The notes beneath the pieces are model-generated. The model did not search any database. It was given only the letters and a program-made list of their open reading frames with translations, and had not been told where the DNA came from. Shown piece by piece: positions 1 to 10,791 of a DNA stretch of 64,000 bases (the first letter of the stretch is position 1; the number at the start of each line of letters is the position of its first letter). Both the position numbers and the translations under genes were made by a program. Source of the DNA: Pantoea septica (GTDB lineage Bacteria > Pseudomonadota > Gammaproteobacteria > Enterobacterales > Enterobacteriaceae); assembly GCF_002095575.1 (NCBI RefSeq), contig NZ_MLJJ01000017.1, positions 34,675-98,674 of the forward strand, read 5' to 3'.

Positions 1-181
1 AGCTTGCGACTTTCAGCGCCAGACGGCGCGGCGCGGCGTACCAGCGCACTTCGCCGTGCGCCAGGCCGGCGCTGTCCAGCTCGGCGGTAACCTGCGCAGC
101 AAAGGCTTCGGCCAGGCTGCGCAATGCTTTCGGCGGCAGCTCTTCGGTGCCGATTTCCACCAGAAACGTTTTTTCAGTCAT
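1..181 (-). CDS. glyS: Glycyl-tRNA synthetase beta subunit, N-terminal part (cut by window edge)
   Basis: Only about the first 60 codons are present; the gene runs off the left edge. The protein begins [17 protein letters not shown] after Met and continues through [10 protein letters not shown], which is the N-terminus of the bacterial GlyS beta chain. GlyS pairs with GlyQ in the alpha2-beta2 enzyme that charges tRNA-Gly in the cytoplasm. The start lies 9 bp downstream of the glyQ stop, so the two are translated from one transcript, as in E. coli. Confidence 0.95.
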   Translation of the reverse strand, partial: MTEKTFLVEIGTEELPPKALRSLAEAFAAQVTAELDSAGLAHGEVRWYAAPRRLALKVAS

Positions 182-190
182 GGCTGCCTC

Positions 191-1102
191 TTACTTGTTG
201 TTATTGCACATTGGGAAGCCCAGCGCCTCGCGGGAGGCGTAGTAGGCTTCAGCCACGGCTTTGGTCAGGGTGCGAATGCGCAGAATATAGCGCTGGCGCT
301 CGGTCACGGAGATCGCCTTGCGCGCATCCAGCAGGTTAAAGCTGTGCGCGGCTTTCAGGATGCGCTCATAGGCCGGCAGCGGCAGCGGTTTTTCCAGCGC
401 CAGCAGCTGCTGCGCCTCTTTCTCGTACTGCTCGAAGCAGGTAAACAGGAAGTCGACGTCGGCGTATTCGAAGTTGTAGGTAGACTGCTCGACTTCGTTC
501 TGATGGAAGACGTCGCCATAGGTGGTTTTACCCAGCGGGCCGTCGCTCCAGACCAGATCGTAAACGCTGTCGACGCCCTGGATATACATCGCCAGGCGCT
601 CAAGGCCGTAGGTAATCTCGCCGGTCACCGGCTTGCACTCCAGACCGCCCACCTGCTGGAAGTAGGTGAACTGCGTCACTTCCATACCGTTGAGCCACAC
701 TTCCCAGCCGAGGCCCCACGCGCCGAGCGTCGGGTTTTCCCAGTTATCTTCCACGAAGCGGATATCATGCACGGTGGGATCGATGCCCAACTCTTTCAGC
801 GATCCGAGATACAGCTCCTGAATGTTGTCCGGCGACGGCTTGATGATCACCTGGAACTGGTAGTAGTGCTGTAAGCGGTTCGGGTTTTCGCCGTAGCGCC
901 CGTCGGTCGGACGGCGCGACGGCTGCACGTAGGCTGCGGCAATCGGCTCAGGTCCGAGTGCGCGCAGGCAGGTCATAGGGTGTGAAGTGCCAGCGCCCAC
1001 TTCCATGTCCAGCGGCTGAACGATGGTGCAGCCCTGACGCGCCCAGTAATCCTGCAATGTCAGGATCAGGCCCTGAAAGGTTTTGGTATCAAACTTTTGC
1101 AT
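191..1102 (-). CDS. glyQ: Glycyl-tRNA synthetase alpha subunit
   Basis: Catalytic alpha subunit of the tetrameric glycyl-tRNA synthetase. Starting at the ATG at 1102 ([20 protein letters not shown]) gives 303 residues, the same length as E. coli GlyQ; longer upstream frames add a sequence with no family resemblance. Family motifs are visible, including [19 protein letters not shown] near residue 30 and the C-terminal [14 protein letters not shown]. It is the first gene of glyQS and is divergent from wecH across about 190 bp, which should hold both promoters. Confidence 0.97.
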   Translation of the reverse strand: MQKFDTKTFQGLILTLQDYWARQGCTIVQPLDMEVGAGTSHPMTCLRALGPEPIAAAYVQPSRRPTDGRYGENPNRLQHYYQFQVIIKPSPDNIQELYLGSLKELGIDPTVHDIRFVEDNWENPTLGAWGLGWEVWLNGMEVTQFTYFQQVGGLECKPVTGEITYGLERLAMYIQGVDSVYDLVWSDGPLGKTTYGDVFHQNEVEQSTYNFEYADVDFLFTCFEQYEKEAQQLLALEKPLPLPAYERILKAAHSFNLLDARKAISVTERQRYILRIRTLTKAVAEAYYASREALGFPMCNNNK

Positions 1103-1294
1103 GATGATTTCGCACGCGATTCGGGTAGATGAAAAAAGAGTGCGCCAGTATACCCTTTGACCGCGCGATGTGCAGCCGGAAATCCTGCCGGGCGCGGGCG
1201 TGCCAGACGGCTCCGAATCCTGCCGCGAAAAGTTGTCGCGCGCATCGCGACTGTCTACCCTTCTTCGCACTATCGTGATGTGCAAGAGGACCCG

Positions 1295-2290
1295 ATGTCG
1301 CACAAGATTTGCTGGATCGACAATTTACGCGCGGTCGCCTGTTTGATGGTGATCGTGATCCATACCACCACCTGGTATATCACCGGCCCGATGGCGGTGA
1401 CCGGACACTGGTGGGATATCGCCAACCTGCTTAATTCCGCGTCGCGCGTCTGCGTGCCGCTCTTTTTTATGATCTCCGGCTACCTGTTCTTCGGCGAACG
1501 CAGCGCGCAGCCGCGCCATCTGCTCCGGCTGGTGCTCTGCCTGCTGTTTTACAGCGCGGTCGCGCTGGCCTATATCACCTGGCTGACGCCCATTAGCGAA
1601 GGGCGCTCGCTGCTGAAGATGCTGCAGAAGCCGGTGTTTTATCATCTGTGGTTTTTCTTTGCGCTGATCGGCATCTATCTGCTGTCGCCGCTGATTCAGG
1701 TGAAAACGGTGCAGGCGCGCTATGTGGCGCTGCTGGTGATTGTGCTGGCGGTGCTGGCGAACCCGAATACGGTAGATCAGGCGGTGGGGCCGTTTCACTG
1801 GCTGCCGGTGAATCTCTACGTCAGCGGCGACAGTATCTATTATCTGCTCTATGCCCTGCTGGGGCGCGCCATCGGCACCATGGAGACGGCAAAGCGCGGC
1901 GTGACGCCGCTGGCGGCGGGGCTATTCGCCGCCTGCGTTATCGGCATTACCTTCGGCACGAAACAGGCGCTGATTGCCAACGGTGCCTTCAACGACCGCT
2001 GGTATCTCTACTGCGGCCCGCTGGTGTTTATCGCCGCCATCAGCCTGCTGGTGCTGTTCAAGAACGCCCTGAACGCCCGCACGCTGCCGGTGCTCGGCAC
2101 GCTTTCACGCTACTCGCTGCCGATCTACGGCTTTCACGCGCTCTTTATTCACTTCCTGCGTACCCGCCACTATGACGATATGTCGCGGCCGCTGCTCGAT
2201 ATGCCCTGGGTGTTCGGCGTCACGCTGGCAGGTAGCCTGCTGCTGGCAATCGGCCTGCAGCGCCTCGACAGGCGTCATTGGGTCAGCTGA
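1295..2290 (+). CDS. wecH: O-acetyltransferase WecH (YiaH), inner-membrane acyltransferase 3 family
   Basis: 331 residues from the ATG at 1295 ([20 protein letters not shown]), matching the length of E. coli WecH. The fold is the acyltransferase-3 type with about ten hydrophobic segments; the N-terminal [10 protein letters not shown] followed by VIHTTTWY carries the conserved His of this family. In E. coli WecH adds O-acetyl groups to enterobacterial common antigen. It keeps its E. coli place next to glyQ. Its 3' end overlaps the convergent GlxA-type regulator by 16 bp. The exact acetyl acceptor here is inferred from the homologue. Confidence 0.88.
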   Translation: MSHKICWIDNLRAVACLMVIVIHTTTWYITGPMAVTGHWWDIANLLNSASRVCVPLFFMISGYLFFGERSAQPRHLLRLVLCLLFYSAVALAYITWLTPISEGRSLLKMLQKPVFYHLWFFFALIGIYLLSPLIQVKTVQARYVALLVIVLAVLANPNTVDQAVGPFHWLPVNLYVSGDSIYYLLYALLGRAIGTMETAKRGVTPLAAGLFAACVIGITFGTKQALIANGAFNDRWYLYCGPLVFIAAISLLVLFKNALNARTLPVLGTLSRYSLPIYGFHALFIHFLRTRHYDDMSRPLLDMPWVFGVTLAGSLLLAIGLQRLDRRHWVS

Positions 2291-3207
2291 TCGCGCCAGC
2301 GATCGCGGGCGCGCCGCAGCTGGCGCGCCGAAGAGAATCCCGCCGCCAGCGCCGCTTTTTCCGCGCCTTCGCCCTGCTGCTGGCGCTGGCGCGCGATGCC
2401 CAGCCGCAGCTGCTCGTGGTAGTCGCGTACGCTGATGCCCAGATGCTGACGAAACAGCCGCGCCAGATGGCGGCCGCTGACGTGGACGCGCGCGGCGAGA
2501 TCCTCCAGCGACCAGCCGTGCTCGGGATGGGCGATCATCGCGTCCTGCGCGCGATGTATCGCCGGATGCAGATGATTGCGGTAGCGCAGCCAGGGCGACA
2601 GCTGCGGATCGTCGCCGGAGCGGCGGAACCACACCACCATTTCGCGCGCGACCTCCAGCGCAGTCTGCGCGCCGCATAGCCGGTTAATCAGGTGCAGCGA
2701 GAGGTCGATGCCGGCGGTGATGCCGGCGCTGGTCCAGATATTGTCGTCGTCGACGAAAACGCGGTTCTCCTTCACCAGCGCGGCGGGCGCAGCGGCTTTC
2801 AGCCTTGAGAGCACCTCATGATGGGTCGTGCACTGCACGCCGTCGAGCAACCCGGCCTGCGCCGCCAGCAGCGCGCCGGAACAGACGCAGATCAAGGAGA
2901 GCTGCCGCGCGCGCAGCAGCGGCTGCTGGCGATGCAGCCAGCGGCGAGCCGTTTCCGCCTGCGGCGTGGCGAACCAGATGGCAGAGTCGCAGACGCCCGG
3001 CACCACCAGCAGGCAGTCGGGCGGCAGAGCTTCCGGCAGCGGCTCGATGCCGGCGATGGTCATCTGCGTGGAGCTTACAACCGACTCCTGCGGACCGATA
3101 TAGCGCAGCGCGAAGCGATCTCCCGCCAGCCGCAGCGTCTCCGCCGGTCCGGTCAGATCGAGCGCCATCACGCCAGGCAAAATAAGAAACAGGACGGTTT
3201 GCGGCAT
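2275..3207 (-). CDS. GlxA/FtrA-type transcriptional regulator: DJ-1/PfpI domain plus AraC HTH
   Basis: 310 residues from the ATG at 3207. The first about 185 residues form a DJ-1/PfpI-like domain with the usual elbow region LICVCSGALLAAQAGLLDG (Cys 107 and 109); residues about 230-305 are an AraC-type double helix-turn-helix (SLEDLAARVHVSGRHLARLF). This architecture is that of GlxA-like regulators that sense small molecules, without known protease activity. The gene lies 17 bp downstream of a cysteine hydrolase and is probably cotranscribed with it, so it may control that operon. The effector is unknown. The longer in-frame start at 3243 would overlap the upstream gene and was not chosen. Confidence 0.85.
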   Translation of the reverse strand: MPQTVLFLILPGVMALDLTGPAETLRLAGDRFALRYIGPQESVVSSTQMTIAGIEPLPEALPPDCLLVVPGVCDSAIWFATPQAETARRWLHRQQPLLRARQLSLICVCSGALLAAQAGLLDGVQCTTHHEVLSRLKAAAPAALVKENRVFVDDDNIWTSAGITAGIDLSLHLINRLCGAQTALEVAREMVVWFRRSGDDPQLSPWLRYRNHLHPAIHRAQDAMIAHPEHGWSLEDLAARVHVSGRHLARLFRQHLGISVRDYHEQLRLGIARQRQQQGEGAEKAALAAGFSSARQLRRARDRWRDQLTQ

Positions 3208-3224
3208 CGCGCTACTCCTTGTGA

Positions 3225-3764
3225 TTAAACGCGCGCGAGGCACGCTTCCACGCTCACCACCTCGGCAAAGCGGTTAGCCAGTACGGTTTCGGTACGGTGA
3301 ATCAGTTCGGCGCTGCTGAGGGTGACGCCGTTGTGCGTCATCGGGAAGGTCAGCGTCGCCTCAGAGACAAACAGTACCTTAAATCCGAGATCGGACGCCA
3401 CGCGCGCGGTGGTTTCGCAGCACTGTTCGGTGCGGATACCGCTAATAATCAGGGTATCGATCGAGCGTTCCTGCAGCCAGGGCAGCAATCCCGATTCGGT
3501 CAGGGCGTTATGTACCCGCTTCTGCACGCTGAACGTCGCCTCGTGCCGTAAAAAGTCCATTCGCTTTACCCAACCGGACGCCAGCGAGAAAGGCCCCTGC
3601 GGCGCGACGTGAAACACGTCCACCACCGGCATCCCTTTCGCCTGACAGCCTTCAATCAGCGCGCTGATATTGCGCTGAAACGCCGGAACATCGGCTTCCT
3701 GCCAGAATTCGCGGTGTAAAAAAGAGTGCTGAACGTCTATTACCAACAGCGCTGCCTGTGCCAT
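3225..3764 (-). CDS. Isochorismatase-like cysteine hydrolase
   Basis: 179 residues from the ATG at 3764. It shows the cysteine hydrolase pattern: Asp10 in LLVIDVQ, Lys82 in VQKRVHNAL, and Cys115 in the nucleophile loop GIRTEQCCETTAR. Members hydrolyse isochorismate, nicotinamide, N-carbamoyl compounds or related amides; nothing here fixes the substrate. It is the first gene of a two-gene unit with the GlxA-type regulator 17 bp downstream. The pair occupies the space between wecH and xylB, where E. coli carries yiaA and yiaB. Confidence 0.85.
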   Translation of the reverse strand: MAQAALLVIDVQHSFLHREFWQEADVPAFQRNISALIEGCQAKGMPVVDVFHVAPQGPFSLASGWVKRMDFLRHEATFSVQKRVHNALTESGLLPWLQERSIDTLIISGIRTEQCCETTARVASDLGFKVLFVSEATLTFPMTHNGVTLSSAELIHRTETVLANRFAEVVSVEACLARV

Positions 3765-3863
3765 TTTCGGCCTCCTGAGAAATGAATTCAGGCCCATCAT
3801 GACGGGCCTGACGCGCAGGAAGAAGGCCAAATCGGGACAAGATGGCGACAGTGCGGGACAAGC

Positions 3864-5306
3864 TTACCGCATCAGCGGCCCCAGCTGCGCGTAAAGCCGG
3901 GCAAAGGTGTCGCGCAGCGGCTGATAGCGCTGATGGCGCGCCGCATCGGGCTCATGGCGCTGCACCCGCGTCAGCGCGGGCAGCGCCGTCTGCGGTTCGA
4001 GCGCCAGCTGCGCCAGGCGCGCCGCGCCCAGCGCCGGACCGACCTCGCCGCCCTGACAGTAATCGAGCGTCTGGCCGCTGATATCCGCCAGCATCTGCCG
4101 CCACAGCGCGCTGCGCGCGCCGCCGCCGATCAGCATAATGCTGGAGGGCGCGACGCCGCACTCGTGCACCGCGTCGATGCCCTGCGCCAGCGCGTAGCCG
4201 ACGCCTTCCAGCACCGCGCGCGCCAGCTCCGGCCGACCGTGCTGGTGCGTCAGGCCGAAAAAGACGCCAGTCGCCTGCGGGTTGTTATGCGGCGTGCGCT
4301 CGCCGGAGAGATAGGGCAGAAACCACAGCGGCGCCACGTTTTCATCGGCGCGTTCCGCTTCGGCCAGCAGCTGCGGCACGTCGGCGCAGCCGGTCAGCGC
4401 CGCCGCCCAGTCAAGGCAGGCGGCGGCGCTGAGAATAACCGACATCAGATGCCAGCGCTGAGGCAGCGCATGGCAGAAGCTATGTACCGCACGCTGCGGA
4501 TTGCTGAGGTAGCCGTCGCTGACCACGAAATAGACGCCGGAGGTGCCGAGCGACAGCATGCCCTGCCCCGGCTCGGTCATGCCGACGCCCACCGCGCCCG
4601 CGGCGTTGTCGCCGCCGCCCGCGACCAGCGGCACCGCCGGCATGCCCCAGCGCGCCGCAATCTCGCTGCTCAGCGAACCGGTCACGCTATTGCCTTCGAA
4701 CAGCCGCGGCATCTGGTCGCGCGTCAGGCCGCAGGCGTCGAGCATCAGGTCGCTCCAGTCGCGGCGCGCCACGTCCAGCCACAGGGTACCTGCCGCATCG
4801 GACATGTCGCTGGCGAAGTCGCCGCTCAGCCGCCAGCGCAGGTAGTCTTTCGGCAGCAGCACCTTCGCCACCCGCTGAAAAATGTCGGGCTCATGCTGCC
4901 GCACCCACAGCAGTTTGGGCGCGGTAAAGCCGGGCATCATCAGGTTGCCGGTGATCTGGCGCGATGCGGGCACGCGCTGCTCCAGCTCGCGGCACTGTTC
5001 GCCGCTGCGCCCGTCGTTCCATAAAATGGCCGGACGCAGCACGCGATGCGCGCTGTCCAGCAGCGTCGCGCCGTGCATCTGACCGCTCAGGCCGATGGCC
5101 TTCACCTCGCTAAGCGCATGCTGCTGCGCCAGCGCCTGCATCGCCTGGTCGGTCGCCAGCCACCAGCTTTCGGGATCCTGCTCGCTCCAGAGCGCGTGCG
5201 GACGCGACACCTGCAGCGGCGCGCTGCCGATCGCCGCCACTTCGCCCTGCGCATTCAGCAGCGCCACCTTAACCCCGGACGTGCCTAAATCGATCCCGAT
5301 ATACAT
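3864..5306 (-). CDS. xylB: Xylulokinase
   Basis: 480-residue FGGY-family sugar kinase (E. coli XylB is 484) that phosphorylates D-xylulose to D-xylulose 5-phosphate for the pentose phosphate pathway. The N-terminal phosphate-binding motif IGIDLGTSGVKVALL, the substrate-binding SGQMHGATLLD near residue 75 and the C-terminal ATP motif MLIGGGARSALWRQMLADI are all present. The ATG at 5306 lies 18 bp downstream of the xylA stop, so xylAB is an operon transcribed away from xylFGH. Confidence 0.97.
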   Translation of the reverse strand: MYIGIDLGTSGVKVALLNAQGEVAAIGSAPLQVSRPHALWSEQDPESWWLATDQAMQALAQQHALSEVKAIGLSGQMHGATLLDSAHRVLRPAILWNDGRSGEQCRELEQRVPASRQITGNLMMPGFTAPKLLWVRQHEPDIFQRVAKVLLPKDYLRWRLSGDFASDMSDAAGTLWLDVARRDWSDLMLDACGLTRDQMPRLFEGNSVTGSLSSEIAARWGMPAVPLVAGGGDNAAGAVGVGMTEPGQGMLSLGTSGVYFVVSDGYLSNPQRAVHSFCHALPQRWHLMSVILSAAACLDWAAALTGCADVPQLLAEAERADENVAPLWFLPYLSGERTPHNNPQATGVFFGLTHQHGRPELARAVLEGVGYALAQGIDAVHECGVAPSSIMLIGGGARSALWRQMLADISGQTLDYCQGGEVGPALGAARLAQLALEPQTALPALTRVQRHEPDAARHQRYQPLRDTFARLYAQLGPLMR

Positions 5307-5324
5307 GTCTTGCTCCCGGTTATC

Positions 5325-6647
5325 TCAGAAATCATAAAGATAGTGGTTCACCAGGTTCTCCAGCAGCTCCTGGCGGCCGCTGTGATGCTGCGGGTTGAAC
5401 TGCTGCTGCTGCGCATGCGCCGCCAGCGAGGCGAGGGAAAACTCCCCTTTCAGAATCTGCTGGCCGAACTCGCCATTCCAGCCGCTGTAGCGCTGCGCCA
5501 CGCGCTTATCGAGCTCGCCCGCTTCCACCATGCGCGCCGCCGCTTTCAGCGCCAGCGCCATGGTATCCATCGCGCCAATATGGCCGTAAAAGAGGTCATA
5601 TTTGTCGGTGCTCTGGCGACGCACTTTGGCGTCGAAGTTCAGGCCGCCGGTGGTGAAGCCACCCGCTTTGATAATCTCATAGAGCACCAGCGCGTTCTCC
5701 TCGACGCTAATCGGGAACTGGTCGGTATCCCAGCCGCACTGGACGTCGCCGCGGTTGGCGTCCACCGAGCCGAAAATGCCCAGCGCGATGGCGGTGGCGA
5801 TCTCATGATGAAAAGAGTGGCCCGCCAGCGTGGCGTGGTTCGCCTCGACGTTAACCTTGATCTCTTTCTCCAGCCCGAACTGCTTCAGGAAGCCGTACAC
5901 CGTCGCCACGTCATAATCATACTGATGTTTGGTCGGTTCCTGAGGCTTCGGCTCGATCAGCAGCATGCCCTGGAAGCCGATTTTATGCTTATGCTCCACC
6001 ACCATCTGCATAAAGCGGCCAATCTGCTCGCGCTCCTGACGCAGATCGGTATTCAGCAGGGTTTCATAGCCCTCGCGGCCGCCCCACAGCACGTAATTTT
6101 CGCCGCCCAGCGTCTGCGTCGCCTGCATGGCGCTGCACACCTGGCTCGCCGCCCAGGCGAAGATTTCCGGATCGGGGCTGGTCGCCGCGCCGGCGCCGTA
6201 GCGCGGATGGGTAAAGCAGTTGGCGGTGCCCCACAGCAGCTTCACGCCGCTCTCCTGCTGTTTTTCCAGCAGTTTGTCGGTCATCACCGCGAAGTTTTCC
6301 TGATAGCTGCGCAGCGAATCCCCTTCCGGCGCGACGTCGACGTCGTGGAAGCAGTAGTAAGGCACGTTCAGCTTGTGAAAAAACTCAAACGCCACGTCCG
6401 CTTTCAGCTTCGCCAGCTGCAGCGCGTCGCCGTGCTTTTGCCACGGGCGGTCGAATGCGCCGACGCCGAACATATCCGCGCCGTTCCAGCAGAAGGTATG
6501 CCAGTAGCAGGCGGCGAAACGCAGGTGTTCGGCCATGGTTTTGCCGAGGATGACCTCGTCAGGATTGTAATGGCGGAAAGCCAGTGGATTAGTGCTCTTT
6601 ACCCCTTCAAAACGAACGCGTTCGATCTGGTCGAAATAGGCGTGCAT
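5325..6647 (-). CDS. xylA: Xylose isomerase
   Basis: 440 residues, the same length as E. coli XylA. It interconverts D-xylose and D-xylulose using two divalent metals. The metal-binding stretch [19 protein letters not shown] near residue 230, the [13 protein letters not shown] region and the [17 protein letters not shown] segment are intact, as is the catalytic His in the [13 protein letters not shown] motif near residue 100. It is the first gene of xylAB and is divergent from xylF over a 340-bp control region with XylR- and CRP-like sites. Confidence 0.98.
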   Translation of the reverse strand: MHAYFDQIERVRFEGVKSTNPLAFRHYNPDEVILGKTMAEHLRFAACYWHTFCWNGADMFGVGAFDRPWQKHGDALQLAKLKADVAFEFFHKLNVPYYCFHDVDVAPEGDSLRSYQENFAVMTDKLLEKQQESGVKLLWGTANCFTHPRYGAGAATSPDPEIFAWAASQVCSAMQATQTLGGENYVLWGGREGYETLLNTDLRQEREQIGRFMQMVVEHKHKIGFQGMLLIEPKPQEPTKHQYDYDVATVYGFLKQFGLEKEIKVNVEANHATLAGHSFHHEIATAIALGIFGSVDANRGDVQCGWDTDQFPISVEENALVLYEIIKAGGFTTGGLNFDAKVRRQSTDKYDLFYGHIGAMDTMALALKAAARMVEAGELDKRVAQRYSGWNGEFGQQILKGEFSLASLAAHAQQQQFNPQHHSGRQELLENLVNHYLYDF

Positions 6648-6718
6648 GTTTCGCTCCTCAGCGTGAAAACCCGGACAGTCGGCCGTGAGCCTTTATATTG
6701 CTTGCGCCTTTTCCGCTG

Positions 6719-6756
6719 GCTCAATTACGATATTTCACACCACACTTGAGATAATT
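6719..6756 (-). promoter_or_regulatory. XylR operator of the xylA promoter (predicted)
   Basis: Read on the minus strand, this 38-bp block runs from AATTATCTCAA through GTGTGAAATA to GTAATTGAGC. That matches, as I remember it, the E. coli XylR site upstream of xylA, which has the same ATCTCAA, GTGTGAAATA and AATTGAGC blocks with the same spacing. XylR bound to xylose activates xylA from such direct-repeat sites. Its position about 70-110 bp upstream of the xylA start fits. Confidence 0.7.
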
Positions 6757-6762
6757 AATATT

Positions 6763-6778
6763 TGTGCGCCCGTTCGCA
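6763..6778. promoter_or_regulatory. CRP-like site between xylA and xylF
   Basis: TGTGC, six bases, TCGCA: an imperfect match to the CRP consensus TGTGA-N6-TCACA, flanked by symmetric ATT and AAT. E. coli has one CRP site in the middle of the same intergenic region serving both operons, and this one adjoins the XylR-like site. Confidence 0.55.
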
Positions 6779-6988
6779 AATTAATAATCAAGCCGCGCAT
6801 ATTCGCCCTCCGCCGCTCTTAAAAGCGTTAAATCTCGATCCCGCTCATAAAAACGGAAATAAACCAAAAAACGTAATCGCCGGATAAAAATCAGTAATTG
6901 ATGTTGCCGGAGAGCCAGGTCAACAATTCAACCGCCTGGACTCATGCGATAACGACAACAGCCTCAACCTACAGACAGGATGAACATC

Positions 6989-7981
6989 ATGAAAATGAAA
7001 CTTACGCTGTTAGCCGCCTGCGCCGCGCTGGCGCTTTTCAGCCACGCCGGCGCAGCGAAAGAAGTGAAGATCGGCATGGCGATTGATGACCTGCGCCTCG
7101 AGCGCTGGCAAAAAGATCGCGACATCTTCGTTAAGCAGGCGGAATCGCAGGGCGCGAAAGTGTTCGTGCAGTCGGCCAACGGCAATGAAGAAACGCAAAT
7201 GTCGCAAATAGAAAATATGATCAATCGCGGCGTCGATGTGCTGGTGATCATTCCCTATAACGGCCAGGTATTAAGCAACGTCGTCGCCGAAGCGAAACGA
7301 GAAGGCATTAAAGTGCTGGCCTATGACCGTATGATAAATAACGCGGATATCGATTTTTATATTTCGTTCGATAATGAAAAAGTCGGCGAGCTGCAGGCGG
7401 AAAGTATTGTTAAGCAGGTGCCAAAAGGAAACTATTTTCTGATGGGCGGATCGCCGGTGGATAATAACGCCCATCTGTTCCGCGCCGGTCAGATGAAGGT
7501 GTTAAAACCCTATATCGACAACGGCAGCATTAAAGTTGTCGGCGACCAGTGGGTCGACGCCTGGCTGCCGGAAAATGCGCTGAAAATCATGGAAAACGCC
7601 CTGACCGCCAACAGCAATCACATTGACGCCGTCGTCGCCTCCAACGACGCCACCGCGGGCGGCGCAATCCAGGCGCTCAGCGCGCAGGGGCTGGCGGGCA
7701 AAGTCGCCATCTCCGGCCAGGACGCCGATCTCGCCGCCATCAAGCGCATCATCAACGGCACGCAAACCATGACGGTGTATAAGCCTATTACCCAGCTCGC
7801 GACCGAAGCCGCCAACATCGCCATCGAACTCGGCAACGACAAAACGCCCGCCAGCAACGGCAAGCTGAATAACGGTCTGAAAGAGGTGCCTTCGCGCCTG
7901 CTGACGCCGATCCCGGTCAATAAAGAGAACATCGACAGCACCGTGGTGAAAGACGGTTTCCATAAAAAGAGCGAGCTCTGA
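6989..7981 (+). CDS. xylF: D-xylose periplasmic binding protein
   Basis: Substrate-binding protein of the xylose ABC importer. I chose the ATG at 6989, giving 330 residues as in E. coli, because AGGA at 6977-6980 is 8 nt upstream; the in-frame ATG at 6980 overlaps that ribosome-binding site. A signal peptide (about 22 residues, ending ...SHAGA) precedes [18 protein letters not shown], nearly identical to E. coli XylF. Later blocks [17 protein letters not shown] and [14 protein letters not shown] are typical ribose/xylose-binding motifs. First gene of xylFGH. Confidence 0.97.
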   Translation: MKMKLTLLAACAALALFSHAGAAKEVKIGMAIDDLRLERWQKDRDIFVKQAESQGAKVFVQSANGNEETQMSQIENMINRGVDVLVIIPYNGQVLSNVVAEAKREGIKVLAYDRMINNADIDFYISFDNEKVGELQAESIVKQVPKGNYFLMGGSPVDNNAHLFRAGQMKVLKPYIDNGSIKVVGDQWVDAWLPENALKIMENALTANSNHIDAVVASNDATAGGAIQALSAQGLAGKVAISGQDADLAAIKRIINGTQTMTVYKPITQLATEAANIAIELGNDKTPASNGKLNNGLKEVPSRLLTPIPVNKENIDSTVVKDGFHKKSEL

Positions 7982-8010
7982 GCGCGCACGGCCGCGAAGA
8001 GGAGAGATCG

Positions 8011-9531
8011 ATGCTGCTGGAAATGAACAATATCACCAAGCGTTTCGGCGCGATGAAGGCGCTGGATAACGTCAGCCTGCGGCTGGACAGCGGCGAAGTG
8101 ATGTCGCTGTGCGGCGAAAACGGCTCGGGCAAATCCACGCTGATGAAAATCCTGTGCGGGCTCTACCCGCACGGCGAGTTCGAGGGCGAGATCACTTTCG
8201 CCGGAGACCAAATCCAGGCGCAGACCATCCGCGACACCGAACGCAGGGGAATTGTGATTATCCATCAGGAGCTGGCGCTGGTGCGGCAGCTGACGGTCAT
8301 GGAGAACATCTTTCTCGGCGCGGAGCTGGGCCGCTTCGGCATCGTCGACGACGAAACCATGACGCTACGCTGCCAGCAGCTGCTGGCGCGGGTCAGGCTC
8401 GACGTCTCGCCCGACGCCCGGGTCGGCGATTTGGGCCTGGGACAGCAGCAGCTGGTCGAGATCGCCCGCGCGCTGAATAAGCAGGTGCGGCTCCTGATCC
8501 TCGATGAGCCGACCTCGTCGCTGACCGAGCGTGAAACCGAGGTGCTGCTGAGCATTATCAACAACCTGCGCGATCATGGCATCGCCTGCATCTACATCTC
8601 CCACAAGCTCAACGAGGTGAAAGCGATCTCCGATACCATCTGCGTCATCCGCGACGGCAAGCCCATCGCCACCCGGCCAGCCGCCGGACTCAGCGAGGAT
8701 GACATTATTACCATGATGGTGGGACGAGAGCTGACCGCGCTCTATCCGCATCAGCGGCACGCCATCGGCGACGCGGTGCTGCGCGTTGAACACCTTACCG
8801 CCTGGCATCCGGTTAACCGGCACGTGCGCCGCGTCAACGACGTTTCCTTCACCCTGAAGCGCGGCGAGATCCTCGGCATCGCCGGGCTGGTCGGCGCCGG
8901 CCGCACCGAAACGGTTCAGTGCCTGTTCGGCGTCTGGCCGGGGCGCTGGCAGGGCGATATCTGGATTAATGATAAGAAAGTACAGATTCGCGACTGTCAG
9001 CAGGCGATAGCCCAGGGCATCGCCATGGTGCCGGAGGACCGCAAAAAAGATGGCATCGTGCCGCTGATGGGCGTCGGCAAAAACATCACCCTCGCGGCGC
9101 TGGATCAGTTCAGCCGCCGCTTCGCGCCGCTCGACGAGACGCGCGAGCAGCACGTCATTAATGACGCTATCGCGCGGCTGCGGGTCAAAACCTCATCGCC
9201 GGAGCTGCCGATCGGCCGACTGAGCGGCGGCAACCAGCAGAAGGCGATTATCGCCAAATGTCTGCTGCTGAACCCGCAGATCCTGATCCTCGACGAGCCG
9301 ACGCGCGGCATCGACGTCGGCGCGCGTCAGGAGATCTATCAGCTGATCAACAGCCTGGTGCAGCAGGGGATCGCCGTGATCGTTATCTCGTCCGAACTTC
9401 CTGAAGTGCTGGGCCTGAGCGATCGCGTTCTGGTGATGCACGAAGGGCGGATCAAAGCCGATCTGATAAACAACAACCTGACTCAGGAGCAAGTAATGGA
9501 AGCGGCCCTGCGGAGTGAACATTATGCTTAA
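8011..9531 (+). CDS. xylG: Xylose ABC transporter ATP-binding protein
   Basis: 506 residues with two tandem ABC domains, as in all sugar importers of this type. Domain 1 has Walker [10 protein letters not shown] (near residue 35), the signature [15 protein letters not shown] and Walker [12 protein letters not shown]. Domain 2 has the degenerate Walker [10 protein letters not shown], the signature [17 protein letters not shown] and [16 protein letters not shown] good ribosome-binding site (GAGGAG) precedes the ATG. The last 8 bp overlap xylH, implying coupled translation. Confidence 0.97.
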   Translation: MLLEMNNITKRFGAMKALDNVSLRLDSGEVMSLCGENGSGKSTLMKILCGLYPHGEFEGEITFAGDQIQAQTIRDTERRGIVIIHQELALVRQLTVMENIFLGAELGRFGIVDDETMTLRCQQLLARVRLDVSPDARVGDLGLGQQQLVEIARALNKQVRLLILDEPTSSLTERETEVLLSIINNLRDHGIACIYISHKLNEVKAISDTICVIRDGKPIATRPAAGLSEDDIITMMVGRELTALYPHQRHAIGDAVLRVEHLTAWHPVNRHVRRVNDVSFTLKRGEILGIAGLVGAGRTETVQCLFGVWPGRWQGDIWINDKKVQIRDCQQAIAQGIAMVPEDRKKDGIVPLMGVGKNITLAALDQFSRRFAPLDETREQHVINDAIARLRVKTSSPELPIGRLSGGNQQKAIIAKCLLLNPQILILDEPTRGIDVGARQEIYQLINSLVQQGIAVIVISSELPEVLGLSDRVLVMHEGRIKADLINNNLTQEQVMEAALRSEHYA

Positions 9532-10699
9532 AACCGAAAGTCGTCAGGGCGCGCTGCCGGGCGCGCCGTCGCCGGGAAAATTCTCGCTGCCCAACCTGCA
9601 GGTGCTGGTGATGCTGGGCGCCATTCTGGTCATCGCCCTGTTTTTCACCTGGACCACCGACGGCGCCTGGCTTAGCCCGCGCAACGTCTCTAACCTGCTG
9701 CGGCAGACCGCGATCACCGGCATTCTGGCGGTCGGCATGGTGTTCGTCATTATTTCGGCGGAGATCGATCTGTCGGTAGGCTCGATGATGGGCCTGCTGG
9801 GCGGCGCGGCGGCGATTTTCGACGTCTGGCTCGGCTGGCCGCTGCCGCTGACGATAGCGGTGACGCTGCTGATGGGGCTGCTGCTGGGAACCTGGAACGG
9901 CTGGTGGGTCGCCTACCGCAAAGTGCCGTCGTTTATCGTTACGCTGGCCGGCATGCTGGCGTTCCGCGGCATTCTGGTGGGGATCACCAACGGTACCACG
10001 GTCGCGCCGACCACCCCTGCCATGTCGCAGATCGGGCAGAGCTATCTTTCAGACGGCGTCGGCTTCGGTTTCGGCATCGCCGGTCTGGCGTTGTTTATGC
10101 TGTGGCAGTGGCGGCTGCGGCTGCGCCGTCAGCAGCTCGGACTGACGCAGTCCGCCGCCGGCGGCACTATGGCGCGTCAGGCGCTTACCGCGGTGCTGGT
10201 GCTGGGCGCGATCTGGCTATTGAATGACTACCGCGGCGTGCCGACGCCGGTGCTGCTGCTGGCGTTGCTGCTGCTGGGCGGCATGTTTATGGCGACGCGC
10301 ACCGCCTTTGGCCGCCGCATCTACGCCATCGGCGGCAATCTGGATGCCGCGCGGCTGTCGGGCATTAACGTGGCGCGCACCAAACTGGCGGTATTCGCCA
10401 TCAACGGCGTGATGGTGGCCATCGCCGGGCTGATACTCAGCTCGCGCCTCGGCGCCGGCTCGCCGTCGGCAGGCAATATCGCCGAGCTGGACGCCATCGC
10501 CGCCTGCGTCATCGGCGGCACCAGCCTGGCGGGCGGCGTGGGATCGGTCGCGGGCGCGGTGATGGGCGCTTTTATTATGGCCTCGCTGGATAACGGCATG
10601 AGCATGATGGACGTGCCCACCTTCTGGCAGTACATCGTCAAAGGGGCAATTCTGCTGCTGGCGGTGTGGATGGATACCGCCACGCGCCGCCGGGTCTAA
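9524..10699 (+). CDS. xylH: Xylose ABC transporter permease
   Basis: About 391 residues, polytopic inner-membrane permease of the xylose importer. The ATG at 9524 is preferred because GGAG at 9512-9515 is 8 nt upstream; a GTG at 9515 in the same frame overlaps that site. Conserved permease blocks include [45 protein letters not shown] and [20 protein letters not shown], as in E. coli XylH. The start overlaps the xylG stop. xylR follows after 92 bp on the same strand. Confidence 0.96.
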   Translation: MLKTESRQGALPGAPSPGKFSLPNLQVLVMLGAILVIALFFTWTTDGAWLSPRNVSNLLRQTAITGILAVGMVFVIISAEIDLSVGSMMGLLGGAAAIFDVWLGWPLPLTIAVTLLMGLLLGTWNGWWVAYRKVPSFIVTLAGMLAFRGILVGITNGTTVAPTTPAMSQIGQSYLSDGVGFGFGIAGLALFMLWQWRLRLRRQQLGLTQSAAGGTMARQALTAVLVLGAIWLLNDYRGVPTPVLLLALLLLGGMFMATRTAFGRRIYAIGGNLDAARLSGINVARTKLAVFAINGVMVAIAGLILSSRLGAGSPSAGNIAELDAIAACVIGGTSLAGGVGSVAGAVMGAFIMASLDNGMSMMDVPTFWQYIVKGAILLLAVWMDTATRRRV

Positions 10700-10791
10700 T
10701 CGCGTCGGGGATCACAACCTGGCGCAAACAATTTCTGCTGTTCATCCGGCCGTGCTATGCATTGCGCTGGGATTCAGGAGAGCGCGCCACT

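Larger units (their letters stand above)
6648..6988. promoter_or_regulatory. xylA-xylF divergent control region
   Basis: AT-rich 341-bp intergenic stretch between two divergent xylose operons with no convincing gene. It contains an XylR-like site near the xylA side and a CRP-like site next to it (listed separately). The remaining about 200 bp towards xylF should hold the xylF promoter, but I could not pick one -35/-10 pair with confidence. Confidence 0.8.

Noticed and set aside
5310..6749. Long open frame opposite xylA
   Set aside because: It mirrors the xylA codons (His/Gln/Arg-rich product without family motifs) and is a GC-rich antisense shadow.
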